Positions 27,696-34,598 of a stretch of 64,000 nt of DNA are shown here, in pieces. The stretch spans positions 124,001 to 188,000 of the forward strand of contig JBMYMD010000001.1 of NCBI GenBank assembly GCA_049596955.1. The letters are read 5' to 3'. The stretch comes from UBA3478 sp049596955. Lineage in GTDB: Bacteria; Bacteroidota; Bacteroidia; Flavobacteriales; Flavobacteriaceae. How positions within the stretch are numbered: the first letter of the stretch is position 1; every line of letters starts with the position of its first letter. The position numbers and the translations under genes are program-made. The notes under the pieces are model-generated. The model had not been told where the DNA came from. It saw nothing but the letters and a program-made list of their open reading frames with translations, and made no database searches.

Positions 27696-27852
27696 GATCT
27701 CCCGATTTATATTCTGTGATATAGGTTTCATACATATAACCCGACATTGTGCCCAATAAAACTGCATCAACCACCATTATTATGAGAAAAGGAGCTAGTC
27801 CACCATGGATTTTTTTCATTTGCGATTCATTTAACTTCAGTTTTTTGTCCAT
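27688..27852 (-). CDS. Bacteriocin/RiPP-like precursor with double-glycine leader (54 aa)
   Basis: The leader reads MDKKLKLNESQMKKIHGG and fits the double-glycine consensus: Leu at -12, Met at -7, Ile at -4, Gly at -2 and -1. The 36-residue core starts LAPFLIIMVVDAV, is strongly hydrophobic for its first 20 residues, contains a GTMSG (GxxxG) step at core positions 16-20, and ends in a Tyr-rich acidic tail. The ATG lies inside the last codons of the M50 gene in another frame (26-base overlap). A C39 peptidase that would cut after the Gly-Gly is encoded three genes downstream. GxxxG in a hydrophobic core resembles two-peptide class IIb bacteriocins, but that is inference. Confidence 0.8.
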   Translation of the reverse strand: MDKKLKLNESQMKKIHGGLAPFLIIMVVDAVLLGTMSGYMYETYITEYKSGDHE

Positions 27853-29026
27853 AAATAATATATTTTAATTTTCTTGAAAAGTAGGCTCCTACAATGCACA
27901 ATGCATGCACTATACGAAATAGCAAAAAGCAGAAAATTAAAACACCCAAAACCTCCTTGTATTCCAAGGTATTTAGTCTATTAATATAGTTGCGGCCATT
28001 TGTTTGAAGTATAGAATAAAACAAGTCTTTAACAGGTTTATAAAAATGACTCAGATAAATCAAAGTCAAAATCAATGTACCACATTTAAAAATAAAAAAA
28101 TAGATGGCCACTCCCCACTCTTTTACTTTGAGTTTTTTTGTACGCTGCAGTAAATCCAACCAAATAATACGTCCTTCTTTATTCAAATTCAAAACACCTA
28201 ATGAATCTGTGACAATCCAGTATCCATCACTTCTAATAAGAGGATTCAAGTTCCACAAGCTTTGGGTCATCAGTAAGTAGCCAAGAAAAAGAAAAATATC
28301 TGTATTGAACGTTAACTGAAGAGTGAATAAGAAAACTACAAATACAAGTTCAAAATAAATACCCGACAAAGACACTTTTATTCTTTTCATTCTATTCAAA
28401 GACCAAATTTGACTCACATCAGCGAACATAACCGGTCTAAACAAGTAAAATCCCCCGCCTATTTTTGAAACTTTTTTTCCATAAAATTGACATGCTGTAG
28501 CATGTCCTATTTCGTGAAAAAAAACACTTAGAGCGGTTACAAGAATAATAGTTTTTATATGAACTGTTTCGTCAATGAATACGATTGAATTCCAATAATG
28601 GTAAGACATCTGAATCATTAGCGTGACAAGAATAAGACAGACTACCTCTCTTCGAAATAAAAATAAAAACCTGCTTGTAATTCTCTTCACCTGTTTTTCT
28701 GTAATAAGGGTGAAATTATTTTTTAAATAACCAGGCTCGATCTTATTTCTTTTTGAGATCAAAAATTTATCTGCCCTTTGAATGATTTTCAAGCTCAAAA
28801 GATCATTAAATATCTTTTTCCTTTGTTTTTCATTAAAAGAGGGTAAAGATTCGGCTATAAATGTGTCTATGTGATAAATCGATTTTTGAACCAGACAAAA
28901 AGTAAGTATGCCAATCAAATACGCATTACATTTAATTATTTGTCCATTCTCAAAATAAACTATATAAAAATCTTCTTCTTCGCTTTGAATCGATGTAAAG
29001 GGAATTGTTTTGTAAAAAACAATCAT
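27827..29026 (-). CDS. M50 (site-2-type) membrane metallopeptidase of peptide-biosynthesis type
   Basis: The 399-residue protein has about 100 N-terminal soluble residues with a winged-helix or PqqD-like feel (ENGQIIKCNAYLIGILTFC and FNDLLSLKIIQRADKFLI). Six or more helices follow. The zinc site is H171-E-I-G-H175, and the third ligand motif is N261-P-L-I-R-S-D267-G-Y (NPLxxxDGY), the pattern of the 'peptide zinc metalloprotease' branch found beside RiPPs (compare YydH). It probably cuts a modified or secreted peptide within or at the membrane, or is an immunity factor. It lies 6 bases after the terpenoid-synthase-like gene. Confidence 0.82.
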   Translation of the reverse strand: MIVFYKTIPFTSIQSEEEDFYIVYFENGQIIKCNAYLIGILTFCLVQKSIYHIDTFIAESLPSFNEKQRKKIFNDLLSLKIIQRADKFLISKRNKIEPGYLKNNFTLITEKQVKRITSRFLFLFRREVVCLILVTLMIQMSYHYWNSIVFIDETVHIKTIILVTALSVFFHEIGHATACQFYGKKVSKIGGGFYLFRPVMFADVSQIWSLNRMKRIKVSLSGIYFELVFVVFLFTLQLTFNTDIFLFLGYLLMTQSLWNLNPLIRSDGYWIVTDSLGVLNLNKEGRIIWLDLLQRTKKLKVKEWGVAIYFFIFKCGTLILTLIYLSHFYKPVKDLFYSILQTNGRNYINRLNTLEYKEVLGVLIFCFLLFRIVHALCIVGAYFSRKLKYIIYGQKTEVK

Positions 29027-29032
29027 ATCGAA

Positions 29033-30895
29033 TTATTTTAAAACTGAAAAAACAAATGCCGAACTCAATAATTTAGATTTATAAAATTGTCCGTTTCTAG
29101 GCTTAATAAAATTACATGCATTATAAGACCCATCTTCTCTTATACTATTCTTCAAGTATTCATAAGCTTTCATTGAAATAATAGAATCACGTAAATTGAA
29201 AAGCCCTATTGTCTTTAAAACTAAAGCTGTTTGTATTGCATTAGATGGGCTCTTATTATCCTCACCAAAACCTCCATCATCATTTTGGCAATAAGCAAAG
29301 ACTTCAATTAATTCCTTAATATCGGTTTTTCTTACATGTCTGTTCGCTCTTAAAAAGCGATAAACTTGATAAGTTGCATAATATTGGCCGCAATACCATC
29401 TCGATTTATAAAGTTTGTTTTCGGCTTTTTGATTCAAAATATAATTGGACATCAACTCCAATTGAACCCGATATTTTTCACAATCAAATAAGAATACGGC
29501 ATAGGCAAAATTTGCAACTACCTCAAGATCTGGACCATTTCCCCAATAGATAGAGTTAAAGCGTTTTTGTTTTTTATGAATATTTTTTTTCGAGTTTTTA
29601 GGAATTATCCAAGTTGATAAGCCACCATTATCCTTCATACAATTAGCAAACACAAAATCTAAAATAGCCGCGAAGTATTCTCTGTAACCATTGATAAAAC
29701 CAGTTTTATAAAAGACAATTATTACCTGAGCTAGGTCATCCAAATCAGGGGCAATTTCATTTACATCATACAGATATGACCAACCCCCGACTTTTGTCTT
29801 ATTTCTCAAACTCCAAATTTGTTCAATTTCATGTCTAAATTGTTTTTGAATATCAACTAGGTTAAATCGTAATGAATCACAAATCATTTCGATAAAAACG
29901 GCTCGTTGAAATATTTCTCCTTTTTTAATCGCTGAATCACCTTGAAATCCCTCAGCTTTTGTAAGAACCATAAAATGAGGCAAATCATTAGTTGAAGAAT
30001 CACATTGCCTTACTAAAAAAGACCATAATTTTTGAACGTATAAATTTGCATGTACCGAAGTATACAACTTAGGTTTAAATGAATTCTTATGTGATATCTT
30101 TTCATTGAGTAGTCCCAAATAATTATTGATAAACTCCTCAAGATTTATGATTTTAGACTTGAGTTTTTCGATTTCAAATAACCATTTTGAATCTAAGGAC
30201 TTCAATTTGGGCTCCGTTGATTTATTCAATTCTAAACTTGCACATCTCAAAATTTCATTGGCTATTCCAGATATATAAAAATCTTTGACCGCCCAATTAA
30301 TGTCTGTTATCGGCCCTTTAATTTTCACGTAATATGAAATTGCGTAATTCATATGTCCACTAACAAAATCTAACTTAAAGTCATTGCAATCATCATATAA
30401 TTGCATGGCAACAACATAATGTGCATGAGAAGATATCAGTTCGCTCGTATATTTAGAGTTTGAATCCAGCTCTTTAAGTGCATATATGGCTAATACCCCA
30501 AAATTTGACTTCAACAGAACCTCCTTTCTGTATTGAGCATAAGAAAGCTCAGTATTACTGGATGCTTTTTTAAAATCGAATGAATTATTCCAATTCCGTA
30601 TTCTTTCGTAAAACACACTCCAAAAATGTCGATCTTCTGGTATTAGTTTTTGTAGATCTAAAATAGCCGAGGATAAAAGAAGTATGGAATTTGGAATTTG
30701 TTTGACATTTTGCTCATCAATAACATCATCAAACTTTAAAAACACACAAAACAACTTATGACCTACCTTGGAAATTTGTGATATAATTTCGGAATCTAAA
30801 TCAAAGTAGGGTGAAAAAAGTTGTGCATAGTTTTGGTATAAATCCAAAGATTTATCCTTTTTTAAAATTTGTTCAATATAAGCTGTTGAATTCAA
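29033..30895 (-). CDS. Terpenoid-synthase-like fusion: class I (IPPS-like) plus class II cyclase-like domains
   Basis: This 620-residue protein has no signal peptide. The N-terminal half (about 1-290) is all-helical with a first aspartate motif FD56-D-V-I-D60-E and a second, YD168-D-C-N-D172, as in isoprenyl diphosphate synthases and class I terpene synthases. The C-terminal half (about 300-620) has GGWSYLYDVNEIAPD384-L-D-D387, the DxDD acid of class II cyclases, and QW-like turns (DNGGLSTW at 422, NDDGGFGED at 538). Both catalytic acids are kept, so it may make and then protonate a prenyl diphosphate. The neighbours are peptide genes, which suggests a terpenoid attached to or acting with a peptide. 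The product is unknown. Confidence 0.75.
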   Translation of the reverse strand: MNSTAYIEQILKKDKSLDLYQNYAQLFSPYFDLDSEIISQISKVGHKLFCVFLKFDDVIDEQNVKQIPNSILLLSSAILDLQKLIPEDRHFWSVFYERIRNWNNSFDFKKASSNTELSYAQYRKEVLLKSNFGVLAIYALKELDSNSKYTSELISSHAHYVVAMQLYDDCNDFKLDFVSGHMNYAISYYVKIKGPITDINWAVKDFYISGIANEILRCASLELNKSTEPKLKSLDSKWLFEIEKLKSKIINLEEFINNYLGLLNEKISHKNSFKPKLYTSVHANLYVQKLWSFLVRQCDSSTNDLPHFMVLTKAEGFQGDSAIKKGEIFQRAVFIEMICDSLRFNLVDIQKQFRHEIEQIWSLRNKTKVGGWSYLYDVNEIAPDLDDLAQVIIVFYKTGFINGYREYFAAILDFVFANCMKDNGGLSTWIIPKNSKKNIHKKQKRFNSIYWGNGPDLEVVANFAYAVFLFDCEKYRVQLELMSNYILNQKAENKLYKSRWYCGQYYATYQVYRFLRANRHVRKTDIKELIEVFAYCQNDDGGFGEDNKSPSNAIQTALVLKTIGLFNLRDSIISMKAYEYLKNSIREDGSYNACNFIKPRNGQFYKSKLLSSAFVFSVLK

Positions 30896-31760
30896 AAAAG
30901 TTTCTGGTATTTAAGGTTTTAGGGGTACTGTTTTCTTTAATATTTGGGATTTTGCTTTTTGAAAAAACCTGATCTACCTCCCATTCAACAACCTTTAATC
31001 CGGCTGAAAAAACATTGGTGTAAATTCTCAGATCTGTAACTTCGTTTGAGTCATCAAAATTTGGGAAAGACCACTGCATAATGGTCTTTATTTTATATTC
31101 CATTTCACGATTAAAGCTTGTATAACTCAGATTTAACTTTGCTCGCTTAAGCATTTGATCTTCTTTTCCAAAAACCAGAAAACCACCGTTTATCACTACA
31201 TCTGTTTCTTTGTCTTTAATGAGTTTTCCTCTAAAATGTAAAATTGTTGAATCTGAAGTTGTATTCATTTCTAAGACAATCGAATTACGCAGGTATCTTC
31301 TCAACAAATCATGGATATAATGAACCTGCAGAAGTTGCTTGAAATAGGATAAATCCATTTTAATCATTTCGTCTTTTCTAAAAGAATCAATATCTCCACT
31401 TAATGAATCAAAATGCCAATGATACTGCTTGTGAATAGAGGTATTCCAGTCAATATTTTTTTTTAAATAATAGCTGTTCACTACAGATTCTAACTCGAAG
31501 GTGTCCTTCTTTGCTTTTACTGCACGAATGGTATAAAACGATTTATACTTAACAGGTGATATTTTTTTTGGAATTTTTGATTGACTTTTTGCTAGAAAAC
31601 TATCAAGAAGAGGCAAAGTGATAATGGTTTCTTTTAATTGAATAGTATCCTTCCATTGCCCATGAACGCATAAAGTACTAGAAATAATTAAAAGTATAAT
31701 AGAAAAGATTTCCCCCTTTATTTCTAAAGGGGGATTAGCGCTAAAATTCAATTTTACCAC
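30873..31760 (-). CDS. Exported protein of unknown function in the peptide/terpenoid locus
   Basis: I do not recognise this 295-residue protein. A hydrophobic stretch (IFSIILLIISSTLCVHGQ) looks like a signal peptide but is preceded by about 17 polar residues if the GTG at 31760 is used. That N-terminal part is encoded across a hairpin (31712-31733), so the true start may be later or the hairpin may control translation. The body is mixed alpha/beta, with FYTIRAVKAKKDTFELESVVNSYY and later beta segments (STILHFRGKLI, VVINGGFLVFG). It overlaps the end of the 48-residue peptide gene by 20 bases and the start of the terpenoid-synthase-like gene by 23. Confidence 0.6.
   Translation of the reverse strand: MVKLNFSANPPLEIKGEIFSIILLIISSTLCVHGQWKDTIQLKETIITLPLLDSFLAKSQSKIPKKISPVKYKSFYTIRAVKAKKDTFELESVVNSYYLKKNIDWNTSIHKQYHWHFDSLSGDIDSFRKDEMIKMDLSYFKQLLQVHYIHDLLRRYLRNSIVLEMNTTSDSTILHFRGKLIKDKETDVVINGGFLVFGKEDQMLKRAKLNLSYTSFNREMEYKIKTIMQWSFPNFDDSNEVTDLRIYTNVFSAGLKVVEWEVDQVFSKSKIPNIKENSTPKTLNTRNFFEFNSLY
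31712..31733 (-). promoter_or_regulatory. Perfect 9-bp hairpin just after a precursor peptide (attenuator-like)
   Basis: CCCCCTTTA (31712-31720) and TAAAGGGGG (31725-31733) pair perfectly around a 4-base loop. On the minus strand it lies 8 bases after the stop of the 48-residue peptide and is followed by AAATCTTTTCTATT. Such a hairpin between a precursor gene and its enzyme genes commonly gives partial termination or RNA stability, which keeps precursor mRNA in excess. Confidence 0.6.
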
Positions 31761-31887
31761 TAATTTTAAAATCTCCTTCAGGTCCTACACTGGCCTGAAC
31801 TTCTCCGCCATCAATCCATCCCATTTCATAGCGTTGTTCCAATTCTTGAATTTCAAAATAATCATGTAATTCTAATTTTTGATTCAT
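31741..31887 (-). CDS. Candidate RiPP precursor with double-glycine-type leader (48 aa)
   Basis: It starts MNQKLELHDYFEIQELEQ. The leader would end at Gly27-Gly28 in EMGWIDGG, with Glu at -8, Met at -7, Ile at -4 and Gly at -2/-1, fitting the double-glycine pattern. The remaining 20-residue core begins EVQASVGPEG and has no Cys but has Ser, Lys, Asp, Glu and aromatic residues. It is the first gene before the locus hairpin and enzyme genes, the usual place of a precursor. The start at 31887 is the only ATG. It could also be a small accessory protein; an expression or conservation test would decide. Confidence 0.6.
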   Translation of the reverse strand: MNQKLELHDYFEIQELEQRYEMGWIDGGEVQASVGPEGDFKISGKIEF

Positions 31888-31909
31888 ACAATAAAATTTT
31901 TAAGGTTAA

Positions 31910-31978
31910 TTAAATAGTCACAGGGGTTCCTAGGACAACCATTACGACTTTAGTACACTTCTGTTTAAATTCATCCAT
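31910..31978 (-). CDS. Possible 22-residue peptide upstream of the 48-residue precursor
   Basis: It starts MDEFKQKCTKVVMVVLGTPV and ends two residues later. One Cys, a basic start and a hydrophobic end are visible. It lies 22 bases before the next ATG and 58 bases after the winged-helix gene. It may be a signalling or core peptide, a translational leader, or a chance ORF. Confidence 0.3.
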   Translation of the reverse strand: MDEFKQKCTKVVMVVLGTPVTI

Positions 31979-32036
31979 ATTTTACTTTTTCAGCAAATAA
32001 AATAGGCTTCAACGTATAAATCTTGCACTTTAAAAA

Positions 32037-32306
32037 TCATACCAATAAATGAGTGATTTTTTCGTGATTTAGAACTTTAACACAAATGTCAACCTCGAGA
32101 TCAAAAGCTTTTTTGTAGTAGTATGTTCTTCGGCTTCGATCATAGCTAACTGGAGCTTCAAAATCTTTAAGCTGCTCAATTAAATGATACACTAAGCGCT
32201 CGCTTATATTAAAGCGATTTGAGAGTTCCAATGGAGTTCCCGTGCATTCGGATTGAATTAACTTGTGAATTCTGTGAATTCTCTTCAGGTTTTTGATACT
32301 GTTCAT
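32037..32306 (-). CDS. Small winged-helix-turn-helix protein, likely local regulator
   Basis: The 89-residue protein contains RIHRIHKLIQSECTGTPLEL followed by SNRFNISERLVYHLIEQL, a helix-turn-helix of the DeoR/HTH_11 type. A wing then carries SYDRSRRTYYY. There is no effector domain. Its size and place at the head of the peptide locus fit a regulator or co-regulator of that operon. A -7-like TAGTTTG lies 30 bases upstream of its ATG. Confidence 0.7.
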   Translation of the reverse strand: MNSIKNLKRIHRIHKLIQSECTGTPLELSNRFNISERLVYHLIEQLKDFEAPVSYDRSRRTYYYKKAFDLEVDICVKVLNHEKITHLLV

Positions 32307-32334
32307 AGTTTACTGATTAAGGGTTATTTATTCA

Positions 32335-32342
32335 GCAAACTA
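32335..32342 (-). promoter_or_regulatory. -7 box upstream of the winged-helix gene and peptide locus
   Basis: On the minus strand the sequence reads TAGTTTGC, matching TAnnTTTG, 28-36 bases before the ATG at 32306. A -33 TTTG at standard spacing is not obvious; the region there is T-rich. It would drive the 32306-27099 run. Confidence 0.45.
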
Positions 32343-32413
32343 TTTCATTATCAATAAGATAAAAAAAAGTATTCTACGGGATTTATAAATTACTATGCCC
32401 GTTTATGAAAAGC

Positions 32414-32641
32414 CTATTTTTTGCGTAACACCAGTGTGCGATAAACTGCAAAAAAGACGGCACCGACTAAAATGTAAGGAACAGCCATTAAGTAAACGAT
32501 ACCATCATTAATACCTTCGGCAGTAGATTGGTTCCCCTCGCTTTCAAGCACAGCCCTGCACATTGCACATTGAGCATAAGTACTTGACTGATAGCAAATC
32601 AAAACTAATAATAGTTGTAGACGACTTAACTTTTTAAACAT
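32414..32641 (-). CDS. Small exported/membrane protein with CAMC motif beside oxidase-assembly genes
   Basis: The 75-residue protein has a signal peptide (LQLLLVLICYQSSTYAQ) followed at once by CAMCRAVLESE, a CxxC, and then one transmembrane helix (GIVYLMAVPYILVGAVFFAVY). The function is not known. It overlaps the DUF420 gene by 8 bases, and the CxxC next to SCO-like genes suggests a part in copper or thiol handling for cytochrome oxidase assembly (inference). Confidence 0.7.
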   Translation of the reverse strand: MFKKLSRLQLLLVLICYQSSTYAQCAMCRAVLESEGNQSTAEGINDGIVYLMAVPYILVGAVFFAVYRTLVLRKK

Positions 32642-33152
32642 AATAAGGTGAAATCATAAGGTAAACTACGACGCCGCTAACAGCCACATATAACCAAATC
32701 GGAAAGGTAATCTTGGCCAACTTTCTGTGGGCCACAAAATCGTTTAAGTAAGCCTTAGAATAGGTTTTTAGCACTAGGGGTACTATGATGATTGAGAGTA
32801 AAATATGTGAAATAAGCACAAAATAATACACGTACTTCATGGCTTGACCTCCTTCAAATGTAGTAGGGGATGAAGTGATGTGATATGCTATATACATTAC
32901 TAAAAATAGCAGAGAAGCTAACATACATAGGTTGATTAAACGCTGATGTAAATTTTTATTTCCCGATTTAATCGCTCTTAGGGCAAGAATTAAAAGAATA
33001 GCCGTTATAGCATTTATAGAGGCATAAATCGGCGGTAAGAACGTCAAAGGTTCTACATTTGGTAATTTTACTTGAAACAATAATGCGACCACAACTGGAA
33101 TTACTATGGACACGATATTAATAAATAGATTTACTCTTTTTTCGTTTTTCAT
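32634..33152 (-). CDS. DUF420 membrane protein (cytochrome oxidase-associated)
   Basis: The 172-residue protein has five helices. DUF420 marks are LPPIYASINAITAILLI, the His of HQRLINLCMLASLLFLVMYIAYH, and HRKLAKITFPIWLYVAVSGVVVYLM. DUF420 proteins cluster with haem-copper oxidase genes; their role in oxidase biogenesis is inferred, not settled. It starts 1 base after the SCO gene. Confidence 0.88.
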   Translation of the reverse strand: MKNEKRVNLFINIVSIVIPVVVALLFQVKLPNVEPLTFLPPIYASINAITAILLILALRAIKSGNKNLHQRLINLCMLASLLFLVMYIAYHITSSPTTFEGGQAMKYVYYFVLISHILLSIIIVPLVLKTYSKAYLNDFVAHRKLAKITFPIWLYVAVSGVVVYLMISPYYV

Positions 33153-33153
33153 T

Positions 33154-33912
33154 TTAGTTTTCTTTTAGCAATTTATGGATGTCTTCTATTAGAATACTGA
33201 TCTGTTCTTCTTCGCCATCACTATTTACTCCGGCTTCTTTAGACACCGAACCACGATAATAGACAATTGGATTTCCATATTCATCAGATCGCGATCTGAT
33301 ATACCCCTGTTTATCCATTAGGGCAAACATACCTGAGTGTTCAAATCCTCCGGCGACTTCTTCGTTCTCTTCCGTGTATAAATAGAATCCTTCTCTGGCA
33401 ATTTGATAGATGCGCTCTCGGTCTCCGGTTAATAGATTCCAGTTAGAATTTAAGGCGCCGTAATTTTCAAGGTATGATTTTAATACCTCTGGAGTATCGT
33501 ATCTAGGATTTATGCTTATAGAAACTAGTTCTACAGGGCTGGTTTTAAATTCATCTTGAAGCAACCCCATATTTCTACTCATTATGGGACAAATTGTAGG
33601 ACAGGTCGTGAAAAAGAAATCTAAAATTACAATCTTACCCGACAAGTTTGAACTATTCACTTCCAAGCTGTCCTGATTGACAAGACTAAACACAGGCATT
33701 TTTCTGGGCTCACCAGCGTTCATGACATAGGCCAACTTCTCATTTTCAGAATACATATATTCTGGGGTACCTATGGCTCTTCGATGATCAGTAACGCTTT
33801 TGGTTTTTATTCGATTCAAAATACTTGGAATGACCAATACACCGAATACGATGGTAACGGCTGAAACCCATATCAGAGTAAATTTTCGCTGTTTATTGGT
33901 CTTACTTGGCAT
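33154..33912 (-). CDS. SCO1/SenC-family copper chaperone for cytochrome oxidase
   Basis: The 252-residue protein has an N-terminal anchor (IWVSAVTIVFGVLVIPSIL) and a thioredoxin-fold periplasmic domain. The Cu site is Cys104-P-T-I-Cys108 in FFTTCPTICPIMSRN and His192 in GFEHSGMFALMD. It delivers copper or electrons to the CuA site of subunit II. It overlaps the upstream gene by 11 bases. Confidence 0.94.
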   Translation of the reverse strand: MPSKTNKQRKFTLIWVSAVTIVFGVLVIPSILNRIKTKSVTDHRRAIGTPEYMYSENEKLAYVMNAGEPRKMPVFSLVNQDSLEVNSSNLSGKIVILDFFFTTCPTICPIMSRNMGLLQDEFKTSPVELVSISINPRYDTPEVLKSYLENYGALNSNWNLLTGDRERIYQIAREGFYLYTEENEEVAGGFEHSGMFALMDKQGYIRSRSDEYGNPIVYYRGSVSKEAGVNSDGEEEQISILIEDIHKLLKEN

Positions 33913-34531
33913 TATTCTTTTTTAAAGCTAAACGATATTCAGCAAGAATTATCTTTACATCATCCTCCATTTTATTATTGAGATCAGCTACCTTAGAACA
34001 ATCGTACCCGTATTTTAATCCCTGGTCTTCATCATCAATACGCCCTCTGAGATTACGTTCCTTATCAATGATAAAGATCTGGTTAGTCGCCGAATTCTCA
34101 TTGAGATTGAAAGGAACATCAAGGGTTGAAAAGTGTTCCTTGATTTGATTTTCATTAGAAAAGATAAACTTCCATGCACTTGTATCTGTAATAGCTCCTA
34201 ATTCTTGAATTAAATCATCAGCCTCAGTTTTTTGAGTGCTGTCGAGAACAACTACGGTTTGGTAATCGTTGAAGTCTGCAAAACGCTTGTAAATCTTTTG
34301 ATTGTAATTGAATAAAAAACCTCGTTTAGCAGCTAAATCAGAACCCATATAAGAGAGAATAGTGATTTTACCGTCTAGAGAAAGCTCAGTCTCCTCTGAA
34401 AGTATTTGCAATTCACCTACTTTTTCTTTGAGAACAGGTAATCGGCCAAAATTATTAACCCCTGAAGCAAAAAATAGATAGGCTACCAAAGGCAGAATAA
34501 ACAAAACAACTAGTACAACAATCTTTTTCAT
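33902..34531 (-). CDS. Thioredoxin-fold-like SCO neighbour without the Cys pair
   Basis: The 209-residue protein has an N-terminal signal/anchor (VLVVLFILPLVAYLFFA). The domain resembles a degenerate SCO or thioredoxin fold: DGKITILSYMGSDLAAKRGFL stands where SCO has the CxxxC, and NQIFIIDKERNLRGRIDDED is the typical late strand. The only Cys is in YGYDCSKVADL near the C-terminus. Its place just upstream of, and overlapping, the SCO gene suggests an assembly partner. Function unknown. Confidence 0.7.
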   Translation of the reverse strand: MKKIVVLVVLFILPLVAYLFFASGVNNFGRLPVLKEKVGELQILSEETELSLDGKITILSYMGSDLAAKRGFLFNYNQKIYKRFADFNDYQTVVVLDSTQKTEADDLIQELGAITDTSAWKFIFSNENQIKEHFSTLDVPFNLNENSATNQIFIIDKERNLRGRIDDEDQGLKYGYDCSKVADLNNKMEDDVKIILAEYRLALKKNNAK

Positions 34532-34548
34532 AACAGTACAAAAATAAA

Positions 34549-34570
34549 AAAGACGGCATAAACCGTCTTT
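34549..34570 (-). terminator. Terminator after the subunit IV gene
   Basis: AAAGACGG and CCGTCTTT pair around 6 bases, followed on the minus strand by TTTTATTTTTG. It separates the subunit III/IV block from the SCO/DUF420 block. Confidence 0.75.
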
Positions 34571-34598
34571 AATCTCTTACAAATAGTGGAATATTCTT

